Shown one piece after another: positions 30,347-39,698 of a DNA stretch of 64,000 nt. Below the pieces are notes generated by a model that saw only the letters and a program-made list of their open reading frames with translations, was not told the DNA's origin and did not search any database. Position numbers and translations under genes: made by a program. Source of the stretch: Lampropedia puyangensis (GTDB taxonomy: Bacteria; Pseudomonadota; Gammaproteobacteria; Burkholderiales; Burkholderiaceae_C); contig NZ_STFG01000004.1 of NCBI RefSeq assembly GCF_004833285.1, positions 124,001 to 188,000 on the forward strand. The letters run 5' to 3'. Position 1 is the first letter of the stretch; every line of letters begins with the position of its first letter.

Positions 30347-31597
30347 ATGCCCTTCTTATTCATCGAAGCCCCCTCCCGCCTAGCCGATACCAACAGTCCT
30401 TTGGTTTTTGCTCAAAGCGTAGACGGCCATACCGTCAGCCATAGCGGCACGGCAGCAGCAGCACTCATTCCCAAGCCGGATAAAGGCACTGTCGTCTCCT
30501 TGGTATTGCCCGTGCAGGCGGTTTCTTGGCACCGCGTCACCTTGCCTTCCATCTCGTTGAAAGACCGCCCGAAAGTGCGTGCCGTCTTGCAAGGTTTATT
30601 GGAAGACCAACTACTGGAAGACCCTGCTGAGCTGCACTTGGCGCTTGCCCCTGACGCAGCAGCAGGCCAAGCCTGCTGGGTCGCGGCTTGCAAGCAGGAC
30701 TACCTGCAGCACTGGCTACAGACTTTGGCCGGCCAAGGCATTGCCGTGCAGCGCATTGTTCCGGCTTTCGCACCGGATACCACCAGCAGCACAACGCTGT
30801 ATGCACTGGGCACAGAAGAATCGCCCTGGCTGGTCGTGGCAGGAGCCAATGCGCCGGATACGGAAACTGGCACCTCAATGCTGGCACTACCACTCACGGC
30901 GGCTGCGGCCTCATTAGAAGTGGTTGCTGCATCCCCTTCAAACACCCCCATTCTTGCTGAACCAGCGGTTTACCAAATAGTCCAACACCGACTTGGCCGC
31001 GCTGCCCAGTTGTTGCCAGTTGGCCAACGCCTGCTGCTGGCTGGCCAAAGCGCCTGGAACATGGCCCAGTTTCAGTTTGCCAATTCCGGACGTGACAAAC
31101 TGGCCCAAGGTGTCAGCACTGGCCTGCAAGCATTGTTGAAAGCGCCGCAGTGGCGCTGGTTACGTTGGGGGCTTGCCGGTTTGATTGGCTTCAACATCAT
31201 CGGCCTGAACGCTTGGGCGTGGCAGGCTCAGCGCGACTTGGCCAACCAGCGCGCGCAAATTCAAGATATTTTCACCACAACATTCCCCAAGGTTCCCGTG
31301 GTCGTTGATGCGCCGCTGCAAATGCGCCAACAACTGCAGCGGCTGCAAAAAGAAAGCGGCAGCCCCACCCCTGCATCATTTGAGGTGCTGGCAGCGCAAA
31401 TAGGCACACAGCTACCCAGCAGCTTGGCGCCCACTGAAATCCGCTATGACAACGGCCGCTTAAGTTTGCTGGGCCTGCCGCAAGACCAAGCGGCCACGCA
31501 GCAGTGGCAAAGCACCTTGCAGGAGCAAGGTATCCTCTCCCAATGGGTCGATGGCGCCTTGCAGCTTGAGCCCGCCACCCCCCATCTCGTGCCTTGA
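30347..31597 (+). CDS. gspL: Type II secretion system protein GspL
   Basis: GspL is the bitopic inner-membrane protein that docks the ATPase GspE to the secretion platform. The N-terminal 280 residues form the actin-like cytoplasmic domain (LVLPVQAVSWHRVTLPS, VLQGLLEDQLLEDPAELH). A single membrane helix follows near WLRWGLAGLIGFNIIGL and then a periplasmic ferredoxin-like domain. It is the first visible gene of the operon, 158 bp after the Bug gene. A TACAAT at 30318-30323 is a possible -10 box, and a GTTGGCCCA/TGGGCCAAC inverted repeat spans 30258-30334. The pseudopilin genes that normally precede gspL are absent. Confidence 0.92.
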   Translation: MPFLFIEAPSRLADTNSPLVFAQSVDGHTVSHSGTAAAALIPKPDKGTVVSLVLPVQAVSWHRVTLPSISLKDRPKVRAVLQGLLEDQLLEDPAELHLALAPDAAAGQACWVAACKQDYLQHWLQTLAGQGIAVQRIVPAFAPDTTSSTTLYALGTEESPWLVVAGANAPDTETGTSMLALPLTAAAASLEVVAASPSNTPILAEPAVYQIVQHRLGRAAQLLPVGQRLLLAGQSAWNMAQFQFANSGRDKLAQGVSTGLQALLKAPQWRWLRWGLAGLIGFNIIGLNAWAWQAQRDLANQRAQIQDIFTTTFPKVPVVVDAPLQMRQQLQRLQKESGSPTPASFEVLAAQIGTQLPSSLAPTEIRYDNGRLSLLGLPQDQAATQQWQSTLQEQGILSQWVDGALQLEPATPHLVP

Positions 31598-31624
31598 TGT
31601 GCGCATAGCCCCCTCCCATTCACT

Positions 31625-32200
31625 ATGAACGCACCCCCTTCCAACGCCCCCGCTTCTGCTTGGCAAACCGCTTTGCATACCCTTAACGCCAAATGGAGCC
31701 ACTTGCAGGCACGCGAACGTACCTTGGTCGCGCTGGCTACCACCGTTGTGGGTTTTGCCCTGCTGTGGCTTATCGCCATTGCCCCCGCCTGGAAAACCTA
31801 TACCAGCTACACCAGCAACCGCCAGACGATTGAGCGCCAAGTGCAGCAAATGCAGGCGATGCGCCAATACGCTTTGCAAATGCAAACGCACTTGGACAGC
31901 AGTACTTCAGGCGGCAACCAATCCACAACTGGCATGGTCAACGCCATCCACTCCAGCGCCCAGCGTCTGCTTGGCAGCACCAGCTCGACTCCGCTGACGG
32001 GCGATCGCGTCACGGTACGTTTCCAAAACGTACCTGCCGCGCAGTTGCTGCAGTGGCTACAACAAGTGCGCGAAAGCACGCGCGCGCAAGCTGCGCAGGT
32101 ACAGCTCAATCGTGCCTCCGCCTCCACCACAGACACGGCCGATGCCACCCGCTGGAGTGGGCACGTTGTGCTGGCCTTGCCGATCGACATGCCACGTTAA
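31625..32200 (+). CDS. gspM: Type II secretion system protein GspM
   Basis: GspM is a small inner-membrane protein that pairs with GspL. The 191-residue sequence has a short cytoplasmic part (WSHLQARERTLVALATT), one membrane helix (VGFALLWLIAIAPAW) and a periplasmic domain with a helical stretch and the usual late segment VTVRFQNVPAAQLLQWLQQV. It lies 27 bp after gspL and 4 bp before gspN. Identification rests on position and topology as much as on sequence, because GspM is weakly conserved. Confidence 0.88.
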   Translation: MNAPPSNAPASAWQTALHTLNAKWSHLQARERTLVALATTVVGFALLWLIAIAPAWKTYTSYTSNRQTIERQVQQMQAMRQYALQMQTHLDSSTSGGNQSTTGMVNAIHSSAQRLLGSTSSTPLTGDRVTVRFQNVPAAQLLQWLQQVRESTRAQAAQVQLNRASASTTDTADATRWSGHVVLALPIDMPR

Positions 32201-32204
32201 GCCC

Positions 32205-33032
32205 ATGCGCAGATTCCCCGTCGCCGCATCAAGGCCCGCTGCATCCCGCCGCCAAGGCAGCACTAGCCGCCCCCATATGGGTCGCTGGGCCTTGCTCGGT
32301 GCATTGGTGGGTTTGCTTGCCGCTACGCTATGGTTTGCCCCTGCACAGTGGCTGGCAGCAGGTTTGACTTATGCAAGCCAAGGGCGTATTCAGTTGCAAG
32401 CCACACAAGGCTCCATCTGGACGGGCTCAGCACTCGTGAACCTCACAGGTGGCACGAACAGTCGCGACCAAATGGCACTGCCTGGCCGCATGCACTGGCG
32501 TATTCGGCCAGCATGGCTGGGGGTAGATGTTGGCCTGCAGCCTGATTGCTGCGCCAGCAACGCCGCCCAAGTACACATCCGTGGTGGCTGGCAACGTGTA
32601 GACATCACGGTCAACCAGCACCAAAGCCTTTGGCCGTCCAGCGTATTGCAGGGTTTGGGGGCACCATGGAATACCTTGCAGCTCGATGGTGAGCTGATGC
32701 TGAAATTCGACCAATACCACCTGCAATGGGTACAGGGACGTACGCTGATGCAGGGCACCATTGAAGCAGCCTTACACCACGCGAGTTCGCGTCTCACCAC
32801 CATTCGCCCCATGGGCAGCTATCGCCTTATCATGCAGGGCGGCGACACCGTCGAGCTGAAACTACTCACCGACCAAGGTCCCTTGCAACTGAGTGGACAA
32901 GGTCAATGGCAAGGGCAACATTTGCGTTTTACAGGCGAAGCCTCAGCCGCACCGGAACATTTACCTGCGTTATCGAACCTACTCAGTCTGCTGGGCCGCC
33001 GCCAAGGTGACCGGGCTATCTTGAGTTTTTAA
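32205..33032 (+). CDS. gspN: Type II secretion system protein GspN
   Basis: GspN is an accessory inner-membrane protein of the type II system, present in only some lineages. After a basic N-terminus there is one membrane helix (LLGALVGLLAATLWFAP) followed by a beta-rich periplasmic region of about 210 residues, including the typical LQATQGSIWTGSALVNL. I start at ATG 32205, 4 bp after gspM; the frame can be read upstream within gspM without support. The product is 275 residues. Confidence 0.87.
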   Translation: MRRFPVAASRPAASRRQGSTSRPHMGRWALLGALVGLLAATLWFAPAQWLAAGLTYASQGRIQLQATQGSIWTGSALVNLTGGTNSRDQMALPGRMHWRIRPAWLGVDVGLQPDCCASNAAQVHIRGGWQRVDITVNQHQSLWPSSVLQGLGAPWNTLQLDGELMLKFDQYHLQWVQGRTLMQGTIEAALHHASSRLTTIRPMGSYRLIMQGGDTVELKLLTDQGPLQLSGQGQWQGQHLRFTGEASAAPEHLPALSNLLSLLGRRQGDRAILSF

Positions 33033-33062
33033 ATTCGTGACTCTTTCTTCTTGATTGCTTGC

Positions 33063-35504
33063 ATGTCTTTCTCAGATTTGAACCACCCCATGCCAACGAC
33101 CGTTTTGCACGCCCGCAAGCGTCCCGCGGCATTGCTATGGAGAGTCACGGATCTTTGGCGCCCCGCCATGGCCGCAACAGCATTGGCCGCCTGCCTGCTG
33201 CTAGATAACCACAGCACGGCTTTTGCACAAACGGCCAGCAGCAACGCCAATACCCCGAGCGTTCGCAGGGGCGAGCCGATCACGCTGAATTTTGAGAACG
33301 CGGAAATTGAAGCCGTAGCGCGGACCATGGCCACCATCACCGGGCGCAATGTCGTGGTTGATCCGCGCGTACGTGGAACCATCAATCTGGTCACCGAAGG
33401 CCCTGTATCCCCACAAAGCGCGTTCGACCAATTTTTGGTGGCCTTGCGCATGCAAGGCTTCACAATGGTAGAAGCTGCGGGTCTATACAAAGTAGTGCCC
33501 GAAGCAGATGCGAAGCTGCAAAGCGGCAGCGTGCATGTCTCAGAAGGCGCCTTCCGTGCCAGCGGCCCCAAAGGCGGCCAGATCGTGACGCAGATTTTCC
33601 GTTTGAATTACGAAAATGCGGCCAACCTGATTCCCACACTGCGCCCACTGATCAGTCCGAACAACACCATCAACGTCAACCCCGGCACCAACGCGCTGGT
33701 GATTACCGACTACGCCGACAACCTCGCTCGCATTGCCAAAATCATTGCCGCCTTGGATGTGTCAGAAGCCAGCGATGTCGAAGTCATCCCGCTGCAATAT
33801 GCGATTGCCAATGAATTGGTTCCACTGCTGACTCGTCTGATGGGCAACGAGAGCGCACTGCCTGCTGCGGCAGCTAGCCAAGGCGCTGCCGGGCAAGGCG
33901 CCACAGGCCAAGGATTTCGTTCCACCATTTTGGCCGACATACGCAGCAATGCCATCATCGTGCGTGCGGCAAACCCTGCCCGTGTAGCCCAAATTCGCAG
34001 CTTGGTGGCCCAATTGGACCGGGCGCCTGCTCCGGGTAGTTCTGCCGAACACGGCAACATCCACGTCGTTTTCCTGAAAAATGCGGATGCTACCCAAATG
34101 GCACAGACATTGCGTGCAGCCATTTCCGCCGGCAACATTGGCTCGGGCAGTGGCAATGCCACTAGCGCCAGCGCAAGCACAATGGGCAGCAGCGCCCTTG
34201 GCAGTGACGGCAGTACCTCAAACACCAGCGCAGGCCTTGCAACAGGCACAGGTTTGGGAGAAAGCAGCTCCGGCCCATTGGGGCAAGCACAAGCCGTATC
34301 CACAGGCGGCATTATTCAGGCCGACCCATCCACCAATTCACTCATCATCACCGCACCCGACCCACTGTATCGCCAACTGCGCACAGTCATCGACAAGCTC
34401 GACAGCCGCCGTGCACAGGTACTGATTGAGAGCATGGTGGTGGAAGTACGCGCCGACAAGGTTGCCGAATTTGGCATTCAATGGCAAGGTGGATTTGGCA
34501 ACAGCGGCAGCTCCAACGTCGGAGCCATTGGCACGAATTACCAAGGCAGTGGCAACATCATTGATATGGCGATTGCTGCAGCGCTGGCAGGAACCTCGGG
34601 GGCATCGATTCCGTCGTCCAGCACGCTGGGTAACGGCATCAACTTAGGGGTGGCGCACAACTATGGCGGAACCTTTGTGCTGGGCTTTCTAGCCCGTTTT
34701 CTCGAAGGTACAGGCGATGCCAATGTGCTGTCCACGCCCAATATCTTGACGCTGGACAATGAAGAGGCCCGCATCATGATTGGCTCCAACGTACCCTTTG
34801 TGACAGGCCAATACACCAACAACAATGCCACTTCCGGTTCCGTCAACCCCTTTCAAACTATTGAGCGGCAAGACGTTGGCATTTCGCTTCGGGTCAAACC
34901 TCAGATCAATGAGGATGGCTCGGTGAAGCTGGCCGTTGTACAGGAAGTCTCCGATGTCGTGGCCAATACTGTCAACAACGCCAATGGCCCCACCACCTCA
35001 AAACGCCTGATTGAAACCAATGTGCTGGTAGACGATGGCGGCATTATTGTGCTCGGGGGTCTACTGGAAGATCGTTATAGCCAAGACCTGCAAAAAGTCC
35101 CTCTGCTGGGGGACATTCCCTTGGTCGGTAACGCCTTTCGCAGCGAGCAGCGCGGGCGTGTGAAGGTCAATCTCATGGTGTTCTTGCGCCCTACGGTGGT
35201 CTACGATGCCGCTGGCACCGATGCCTTGGCCATGGAACGCTACAACATGATTCGCTCAGAACAAGGGGTAGTTCAACCTGGCCGACACCTGCTGCTCGAC
35301 AGCATCAACTCTGCGCCGCAGCTGCCGGTACTGCCTGCCGCTACGCTATCGGACACTGAACACCAAGCGCGCAGCAAAAGACGCCGCCCAGCGTTGACTG
35401 AGCTGTCACGCACACCACCACCATCCCAGACACAATCCAGTCGTCAAAGCGTGGATGTTCAACAACTGCGCACTGGTGATTTCTCTGGCTGGGTCGACGA
35501 CTGA
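33063..35504 (+). CDS. gspD: Type II secretion system secretin GspD
   Basis: GspD forms the outer-membrane secretin channel. A signal peptide ends near TAFAQT, then the N0 domain ([22 protein letters not shown]), repeated N1-N3 KH-like domains, a Gly/Ser-rich linker between about 365 and 410, and the secretin core ([35 protein letters not shown]). A C-terminal extension of about 90 residues is Pro/Ser-rich. ATG 33063 is used; a second ATG 27 bases later is also plausible, and neither has a clear ribosome site. The stop overlaps the gspE start. Confidence 0.95.
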   Translation: MSFSDLNHPMPTTVLHARKRPAALLWRVTDLWRPAMAATALAACLLLDNHSTAFAQTASSNANTPSVRRGEPITLNFENAEIEAVARTMATITGRNVVVDPRVRGTINLVTEGPVSPQSAFDQFLVALRMQGFTMVEAAGLYKVVPEADAKLQSGSVHVSEGAFRASGPKGGQIVTQIFRLNYENAANLIPTLRPLISPNNTINVNPGTNALVITDYADNLARIAKIIAALDVSEASDVEVIPLQYAIANELVPLLTRLMGNESALPAAAASQGAAGQGATGQGFRSTILADIRSNAIIVRAANPARVAQIRSLVAQLDRAPAPGSSAEHGNIHVVFLKNADATQMAQTLRAAISAGNIGSGSGNATSASASTMGSSALGSDGSTSNTSAGLATGTGLGESSSGPLGQAQAVSTGGIIQADPSTNSLIITAPDPLYRQLRTVIDKLDSRRAQVLIESMVVEVRADKVAEFGIQWQGGFGNSGSSNVGAIGTNYQGSGNIIDMAIAAALAGTSGASIPSSSTLGNGINLGVAHNYGGTFVLGFLARFLEGTGDANVLSTPNILTLDNEEARIMIGSNVPFVTGQYTNNNATSGSVNPFQTIERQDVGISLRVKPQINEDGSVKLAVVQEVSDVVANTVNNANGPTTSKRLIETNVLVDDGGIIVLGGLLEDRYSQDLQKVPLLGDIPLVGNAFRSEQRGRVKVNLMVFLRPTVVYDAAGTDALAMERYNMIRSEQGVVQPGRHLLLDSINSAPQLPVLPAATLSDTEHQARSKRRRPALTELSRTPPPSQTQSSRQSVDVQQLRTGDFSGWVDD

Positions 35505-36901
35505 TGGCTTCCTTGCACTACCCTCTGCCTTACGCTTTTGCGCGCACCTCGCAGCTATTGCTGGAAGACGATGGAGCACATCTCATCCTTTGGCATGCAC
35601 CGCAACCACACGCCAGCGCCTTGAGCGAGGTGCTGCGCAAATACACGGTCACCGATACGCAAATCCTCGATACAGGAGCGCTTGCGCAGCGCATCAGCGC
35701 CGCCTACTCAGGCGGGGACTCCGATGCTGCATTAGTGGTCAGTGAAGTGGAAGGCGTGGCTGATTTGACCCGCATGATGCAGGAGTTACCTGCCGTAGAA
35801 GACTTGCTCGAATCTGCCGATGATGCGCCAATTATCCGGATGCTCAACGCGTTGCTCACGCAAGCCGCACGCGATGGCGCCAGCGATATCCATATCGAGC
35901 CCTACGAGCGGCATTCCAGCGTGCGCTTGCGTGTTGATGGCAGTTTGCGTGAAATTGTGCAGCCCAATCGGGCGTTGCACAGTGCCTTGATTTCGCGTCT
36001 AAAAATCATGGCCGATCTGGACATCGCTGAAAAGCGCTTACCGCAAGATGGCCGCATTGCCCTGCGACTGGGCACCAAAGCCATTGATGTGCGCGTCTCA
36101 ACGCTACCAAGCGCGCACGGTGAGCGCGCAGTGTTACGCTTACTCGATAAAAGCGAAGGGCGTTTGAGTCTTGAAGCCGTAGGCATGCAAGGCGCCACCT
36201 TGCAGCGTTTTGACAAGCTCATCCACCAACCACACGGTATTTTGCTGGTCACTGGGCCAACTGGCTCGGGCAAAACCACTACGCTGTATGCCGCGCTGCA
36301 CCGACTGGATGCACGCCAGCAAAACATCATGACGGTGGAGGATCCGATTGAGTATGAACTATCAGGTGTTGGGCAAACCCAGGTCAACAGCAAAATTGAC
36401 TTGAGCTTTGCCACCGCGCTCAGGGCCATTTTGCGACAAGATCCTGACGTCATCATGATTGGTGAAATCCGTGATTTTGAAACGGCACAAATTGCCATTC
36501 AGGCTTCCCTCACCGGACATTTGGTACTGGCCACACTGCACACCAACGATGCGGCTAGCGCAGTCACCCGTCTGGTGGACATGGGGGTAGAGCCATTTCT
36601 GCTGTCGTCCTCATTGCTTGGCGTGCTGGCCCAGCGGTTGGTACGCAAATACTGCGCGCACTGCCAGGGCCAAGGTTGCAGCCACTGCAATCAAAGTGGC
36701 TACCATGGTCGCACTGGCGTTTTTGAGCTACTGGTCGTCGATGACGCTATTCGCACCGATATCCACAGCAACGGCTCAGAAGCATTGATTCGTGAACATG
36801 CACAGGCCAATGGCATGCAGCTGATGCGCGATGACGGTGAGCGATTGGTGCAATCGCACATCACCAGCCCTGAAGAGGTGCTGCGCGTCACACGCGATTA
36901 A
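35504..36901 (+). CDS. gspE: Type II secretion system ATPase GspE
   Basis: GspE is the hexameric cytoplasmic ATPase that drives pseudopilus assembly. Walker A is [12 protein letters not shown], followed by the Asp box (VEDPIEYEL), Walker B ([14 protein letters not shown]) and the His box (LATLHTNDA). The C-terminal CxxC motifs are compressed to [12 protein letters not shown]; most GspE proteins have some 30 residues between the two pairs, so the zinc subdomain is unusually short. The start overlaps the gspD stop by one base (TGATG). No gspF follows: the next gene is degP on the other strand. Confidence 0.95.
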   Translation: MASLHYPLPYAFARTSQLLLEDDGAHLILWHAPQPHASALSEVLRKYTVTDTQILDTGALAQRISAAYSGGDSDAALVVSEVEGVADLTRMMQELPAVEDLLESADDAPIIRMLNALLTQAARDGASDIHIEPYERHSSVRLRVDGSLREIVQPNRALHSALISRLKIMADLDIAEKRLPQDGRIALRLGTKAIDVRVSTLPSAHGERAVLRLLDKSEGRLSLEAVGMQGATLQRFDKLIHQPHGILLVTGPTGSGKTTTLYAALHRLDARQQNIMTVEDPIEYELSGVGQTQVNSKIDLSFATALRAILRQDPDVIMIGEIRDFETAQIAIQASLTGHLVLATLHTNDAASAVTRLVDMGVEPFLLSSSLLGVLAQRLVRKYCAHCQGQGCSHCNQSGYHGRTGVFELLVVDDAIRTDIHSNGSEALIREHAQANGMQLMRDDGERLVQSHITSPEEVLRVTRD

Positions 36902-36932
36902 GTGAGCGACACGCTCTGCAGCCATACGGCAT

Positions 36933-36963
36933 AAAAAAACGCACTGGCTTTGCAGTCAGTGCG
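36933..36963 (-). terminator. Intrinsic terminator of degP
   Basis: On the minus strand CGCACTG, a 10-base loop and CAGTGCG are followed by seven T, 65 bases past the degP stop. On the plus strand the same hairpin lies 32 bases after the gspE stop but lacks a U-tract, so it serves degP best. Confidence 0.85.
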
Positions 36964-37027
36964 GTCGATTTAAACAGCAAAAGAAAAATGCAGGGGCAGA
37001 ACACCCTGCCCGTCTGCAATACGGCTC

Positions 37028-38578
37028 TTATTTTGCTGGCCTGATCAGCACATACTGCGCCCAATCATCGCGGTGAACCAAAACACTGATCGGACGCTTC
37101 GCATCGGCTTTACCCATCGCCTCGTTAAAGCCATTGACATCAAGAACTTCACGCTGGCCAACAGCCAAAATCACATCACCTGGCTGAATACCAGCCTGAT
37201 CTGCGGCACCTTCTACCGATACGACCCGCACGCCACCACGCACGCCCAAGGTTTTGGCTTCTCCTGTCGGCAAAGCTTGTACTGCAAGCCCGAATTCATT
37301 CGCTTTGGACTGTTCTTTGCTTGCGCCTTGATCCTGATTACTGGATGCATCTGCCGCATTGGCAGAATCGTCAGTCACCTCCTCAACGACCACAGGCAAA
37401 TCGACACTCTTACCATGACGGAAGACTTGCAGGGTATTCTTGCTGCCTGGTTTGGCGTTGCCTACCATACGCGGCAAATCAGATACGCTGTCCAACGCGC
37501 GACCGTTGAAACCGGTGATGATGTCTCCAGCCTGCACACCAGCCTTGGCCGCAGGAGAATCTTTCTCAACAGAGGCCACCAACGCGCCATTGCTACGACG
37601 CTCCAACCCTAAAGACTCAGCGACATCTGGATTGACGGGACCAATACGCACACCGATACGACCACGCACGACACGGCCCTTGTCTTTGAGCTGATCACTC
37701 ACTTTGATCGCATCATCAATCGGGATCGCAAAGGAAATTCCCATGAAACCACCTGAGCGCGAATAAATCTGGCTGTTAATGCCCACCACTTCACCGCGCA
37801 TATTCAGCAACGGGCCACCGGAGTTGCCAGGATTGACGGCAACATCGGTTTGAATGAAAGGCAGATAGCTACCCGTGTCACGTTGCTTGGCACTGACAAT
37901 CCCGGCTGTAACCGAATTGTCCAATCCAAACGGGGAGCCAATGGCCATCACCCACTCACCCACTTTGAGTTGCTCCACATTGCCAATACGCACAGCAGGC
38001 AGGTTCTTAGCCTCGATTTTGATCAAGGCAACATCAGTACGTTCATCAGAGCCAATCACTTTGGCATTGAACTCACGGTGGTCCGTCAAGGTCACAATGA
38101 CATCTTCAGCACCAGCCACAACGTGGTGGTTGGTCAAGATATAGCCATCCGAACTCAAAATAAAGCCTGACCCCACCCCGCTTGGTACTGTCCGAGACTG
38201 AGGCTCTGCAGGTTGCTGACCACGCCGCTGCTGAGGCATACCTGGCACAGGCAAGCCAAATTGCCGGAAAAATTCCAACATGTCATCGTCCATCCCCGGC
38301 ATGCCACGCATATTTCGGGTTGTCACTTTTTCGGTCGTACGAATATTGACCACGGAAGGCCCCACCTGATCTACCAATTGGGTAAAGTCAGGCAAGCCAG
38401 AAACAACCTGACCGGAGGCAGGCCCAACCGTCACCTGGCCGAGTTGGGCTTGGCTCGTGCCCGGATAAAAAGCTAATGCACCAGCACCGGCAAGTGCCAG
38501 TGCCGCCGCACTGGCAGCCACAAACTGACGTACCTGCAATGGCGCTTTCTTAGTCGTTGCTAACTGTTTGCTCGTCAT
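37028..38578 (-). CDS. degP: Periplasmic serine endoprotease DegP/MucD
   Basis: An HtrA-family periplasmic protease and chaperone that removes misfolded envelope proteins. The signal peptide is hydrophobic (AAALALAGAGALAF). The catalytic triad is His in TNHHVV, Asp in ERTDVALIKI and Ser in NPGNSGGPLL. Two PDZ domains follow, split by a Gln/Ser-rich linker (SSNQDQGASKEQSK). ATG 38578 is firmly supported by AGGAAG 6 bases upstream. It lies downstream of rpoE-rseA but is separated from them by a strong terminator at 38757-38796 and an AT-rich region with a palindrome, so it probably has its own promoter. Confidence 0.95.
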   Translation of the reverse strand: MTSKQLATTKKAPLQVRQFVAASAAALALAGAGALAFYPGTSQAQLGQVTVGPASGQVVSGLPDFTQLVDQVGPSVVNIRTTEKVTTRNMRGMPGMDDDMLEFFRQFGLPVPGMPQQRRGQQPAEPQSRTVPSGVGSGFILSSDGYILTNHHVVAGAEDVIVTLTDHREFNAKVIGSDERTDVALIKIEAKNLPAVRIGNVEQLKVGEWVMAIGSPFGLDNSVTAGIVSAKQRDTGSYLPFIQTDVAVNPGNSGGPLLNMRGEVVGINSQIYSRSGGFMGISFAIPIDDAIKVSDQLKDKGRVVRGRIGVRIGPVNPDVAESLGLERRSNGALVASVEKDSPAAKAGVQAGDIITGFNGRALDSVSDLPRMVGNAKPGSKNTLQVFRHGKSVDLPVVVEEVTDDSANAADASSNQDQGASKEQSKANEFGLAVQALPTGEAKTLGVRGGVRVVSVEGAADQAGIQPGDVILAVGQREVLDVNGFNEAMGKADAKRPISVLVHRDDWAQYVLIRPAK

Positions 38579-38696
38579 TACTACTTCCTCTTCAAACACT
38601 TGGATCTTCACTTTGGTAATCAACCTTGCATTTCTCGCTTTTCAGCAATTGAGAATTAAGAAATGAATTTCTTTTTTTTGTTCCTGCAATTACCAC

Positions 38697-38712
38697 AATA
38701 TTCATGAATATT
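38697..38712. promoter_or_regulatory. Palindrome AATATTCATGAATATT upstream of degP
   Basis: A perfect 16-bp palindrome lies about 120 bp before the degP start in a strongly AT-rich stretch. Partial repeats of its half-site follow (TTCATAAATA, TTCACATGAA). This fits an operator for a dimeric regulator or a curved-DNA promoter region. On the minus strand GGAACA in the same region could be part of an extracytoplasmic-sigma -35, but no good -10 partner is evident. Confidence 0.45.
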
Positions 38713-38756
38713 TTCATAAATACTTTTTATTTCACATGAATGTTGGCAAACGAATA

Positions 38757-38796
38757 CGCACAAAAAAGCCTGGCATTCACCAGGCTTTTTTGTGCG
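38757..38796 (-). terminator. 17-bp-stem terminator after rseA
   Basis: CGCACAAAAAAGCCTGG and its exact complement CCAGGCTTTTTTGTGCG surround a 6-base loop, 14 bases after the rseA stop. The A/T tracts make it work in either direction. It separates the rpoE-rseA unit from degP. Confidence 0.85.
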
Positions 38797-38810
38797 TGCG
38801 CTTTCAACAG

Positions 38811-39599
38811 TTAATTCGCAACAGAGCCATTTGCACTGGCATTGCGTAAAAAAGCCGCAGGAGGCTGCAGCGCAACCGTATTGCCATACTGTCGACTGAG
38901 AATCTCGTCCAATTTAGGGTCTCGAATCACAATACCTGTTGGGTTTTGCGCATCTTGATTAAAAGTAGGCGCAGCCGCACGGTTAGCAACAGCAATCACA
39001 TTCGGTGAAGGCATTGGCATTACAGCTGATGCCACCTCTGGCACCACTACACTCGGGTTGTCGTTGCTCGAAGCCAATTGCACGGCTTGGCCTGCTCCAC
39101 CACCTGTCAGCCCAGCAACACCGTTCCAACCTATGGCTGCAACAGCAGCCAAAGAGGCAAAACCTGCGACCATTTTCCAGCGGAAAATCGAAGCATTGGC
39201 TGCCTGACTCCCAGTCACCGTCACCGAGGTCAACTGAGGAGCTGGTTGCAAAGCCTGTACTTCATCCAAAGTGGATTTCACCGCTGGCTCTGCAGCCAAG
39301 CGCTGACGAAAGGTATGCAAGAAAGCAGCGCTGTCTGCTGCTGCATGGTTCTGCCCTGGCGCACGCAAACACTCACCAATAATCTGGTACGTTTCCCAAA
39401 CCGGAAAAGACGTATGAGGCACCGCATTCGACATGTTTTGCGCCTCCAAACTTTGCATTAGGCGATCGCATTCACTGTCTGACAATTCGCCATCAGCCAG
39501 TGCAGAAAGCAGCAACTCCAAGCTGCTGTTGTCCATATCCTTGTTAGCCAAAACATTCTTCACGTGGGGGGAAGATGGGGGGGTGTGCTGCACCTGCAT
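38811..39599 (-). CDS. rseA: Anti-sigma factor RseA/MucA
   Basis: RseA holds sigma-E inactive at the inner membrane until proteases, including RseP, cut it. The cytoplasmic sigma-binding domain starts at SLELLLSALADGELSDSE, a single membrane helix lies at about residues 143-164, and the periplasmic domain is short. ATG 39599 has GAGG 6 bases upstream. A later ATG at 39536 (MDNSSLELLL) matches the usual family start but has poor spacing. Between the two starts are runs of seven and six C in the coding strand. The gene lies 99 bp after rpoE. No rseB follows. Confidence 0.88.
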   Translation of the reverse strand: MQVQHTPPSSPHVKNVLANKDMDNSSLELLLSALADGELSDSECDRLMQSLEAQNMSNAVPHTSFPVWETYQIIGECLRAPGQNHAAADSAAFLHTFRQRLAAEPAVKSTLDEVQALQPAPQLTSVTVTGSQAANASIFRWKMVAGFASLAAVAAIGWNGVAGLTGGGAGQAVQLASSNDNPSVVVPEVASAVMPMPSPNVIAVANRAAAPTFNQDAQNPTGIVIRDPKLDEILSRQYGNTVALQPPAAFLRNASANGSVAN

Positions 39600-39698
39600 A
39601 CTGAACCTCAATTTGCTGAGAGGGCTCCACCACATGGAGTCACTCAATACCAGTCATCAATTACCAATTCCGACAAAAAAACCGTCGTATCTCCAGCC

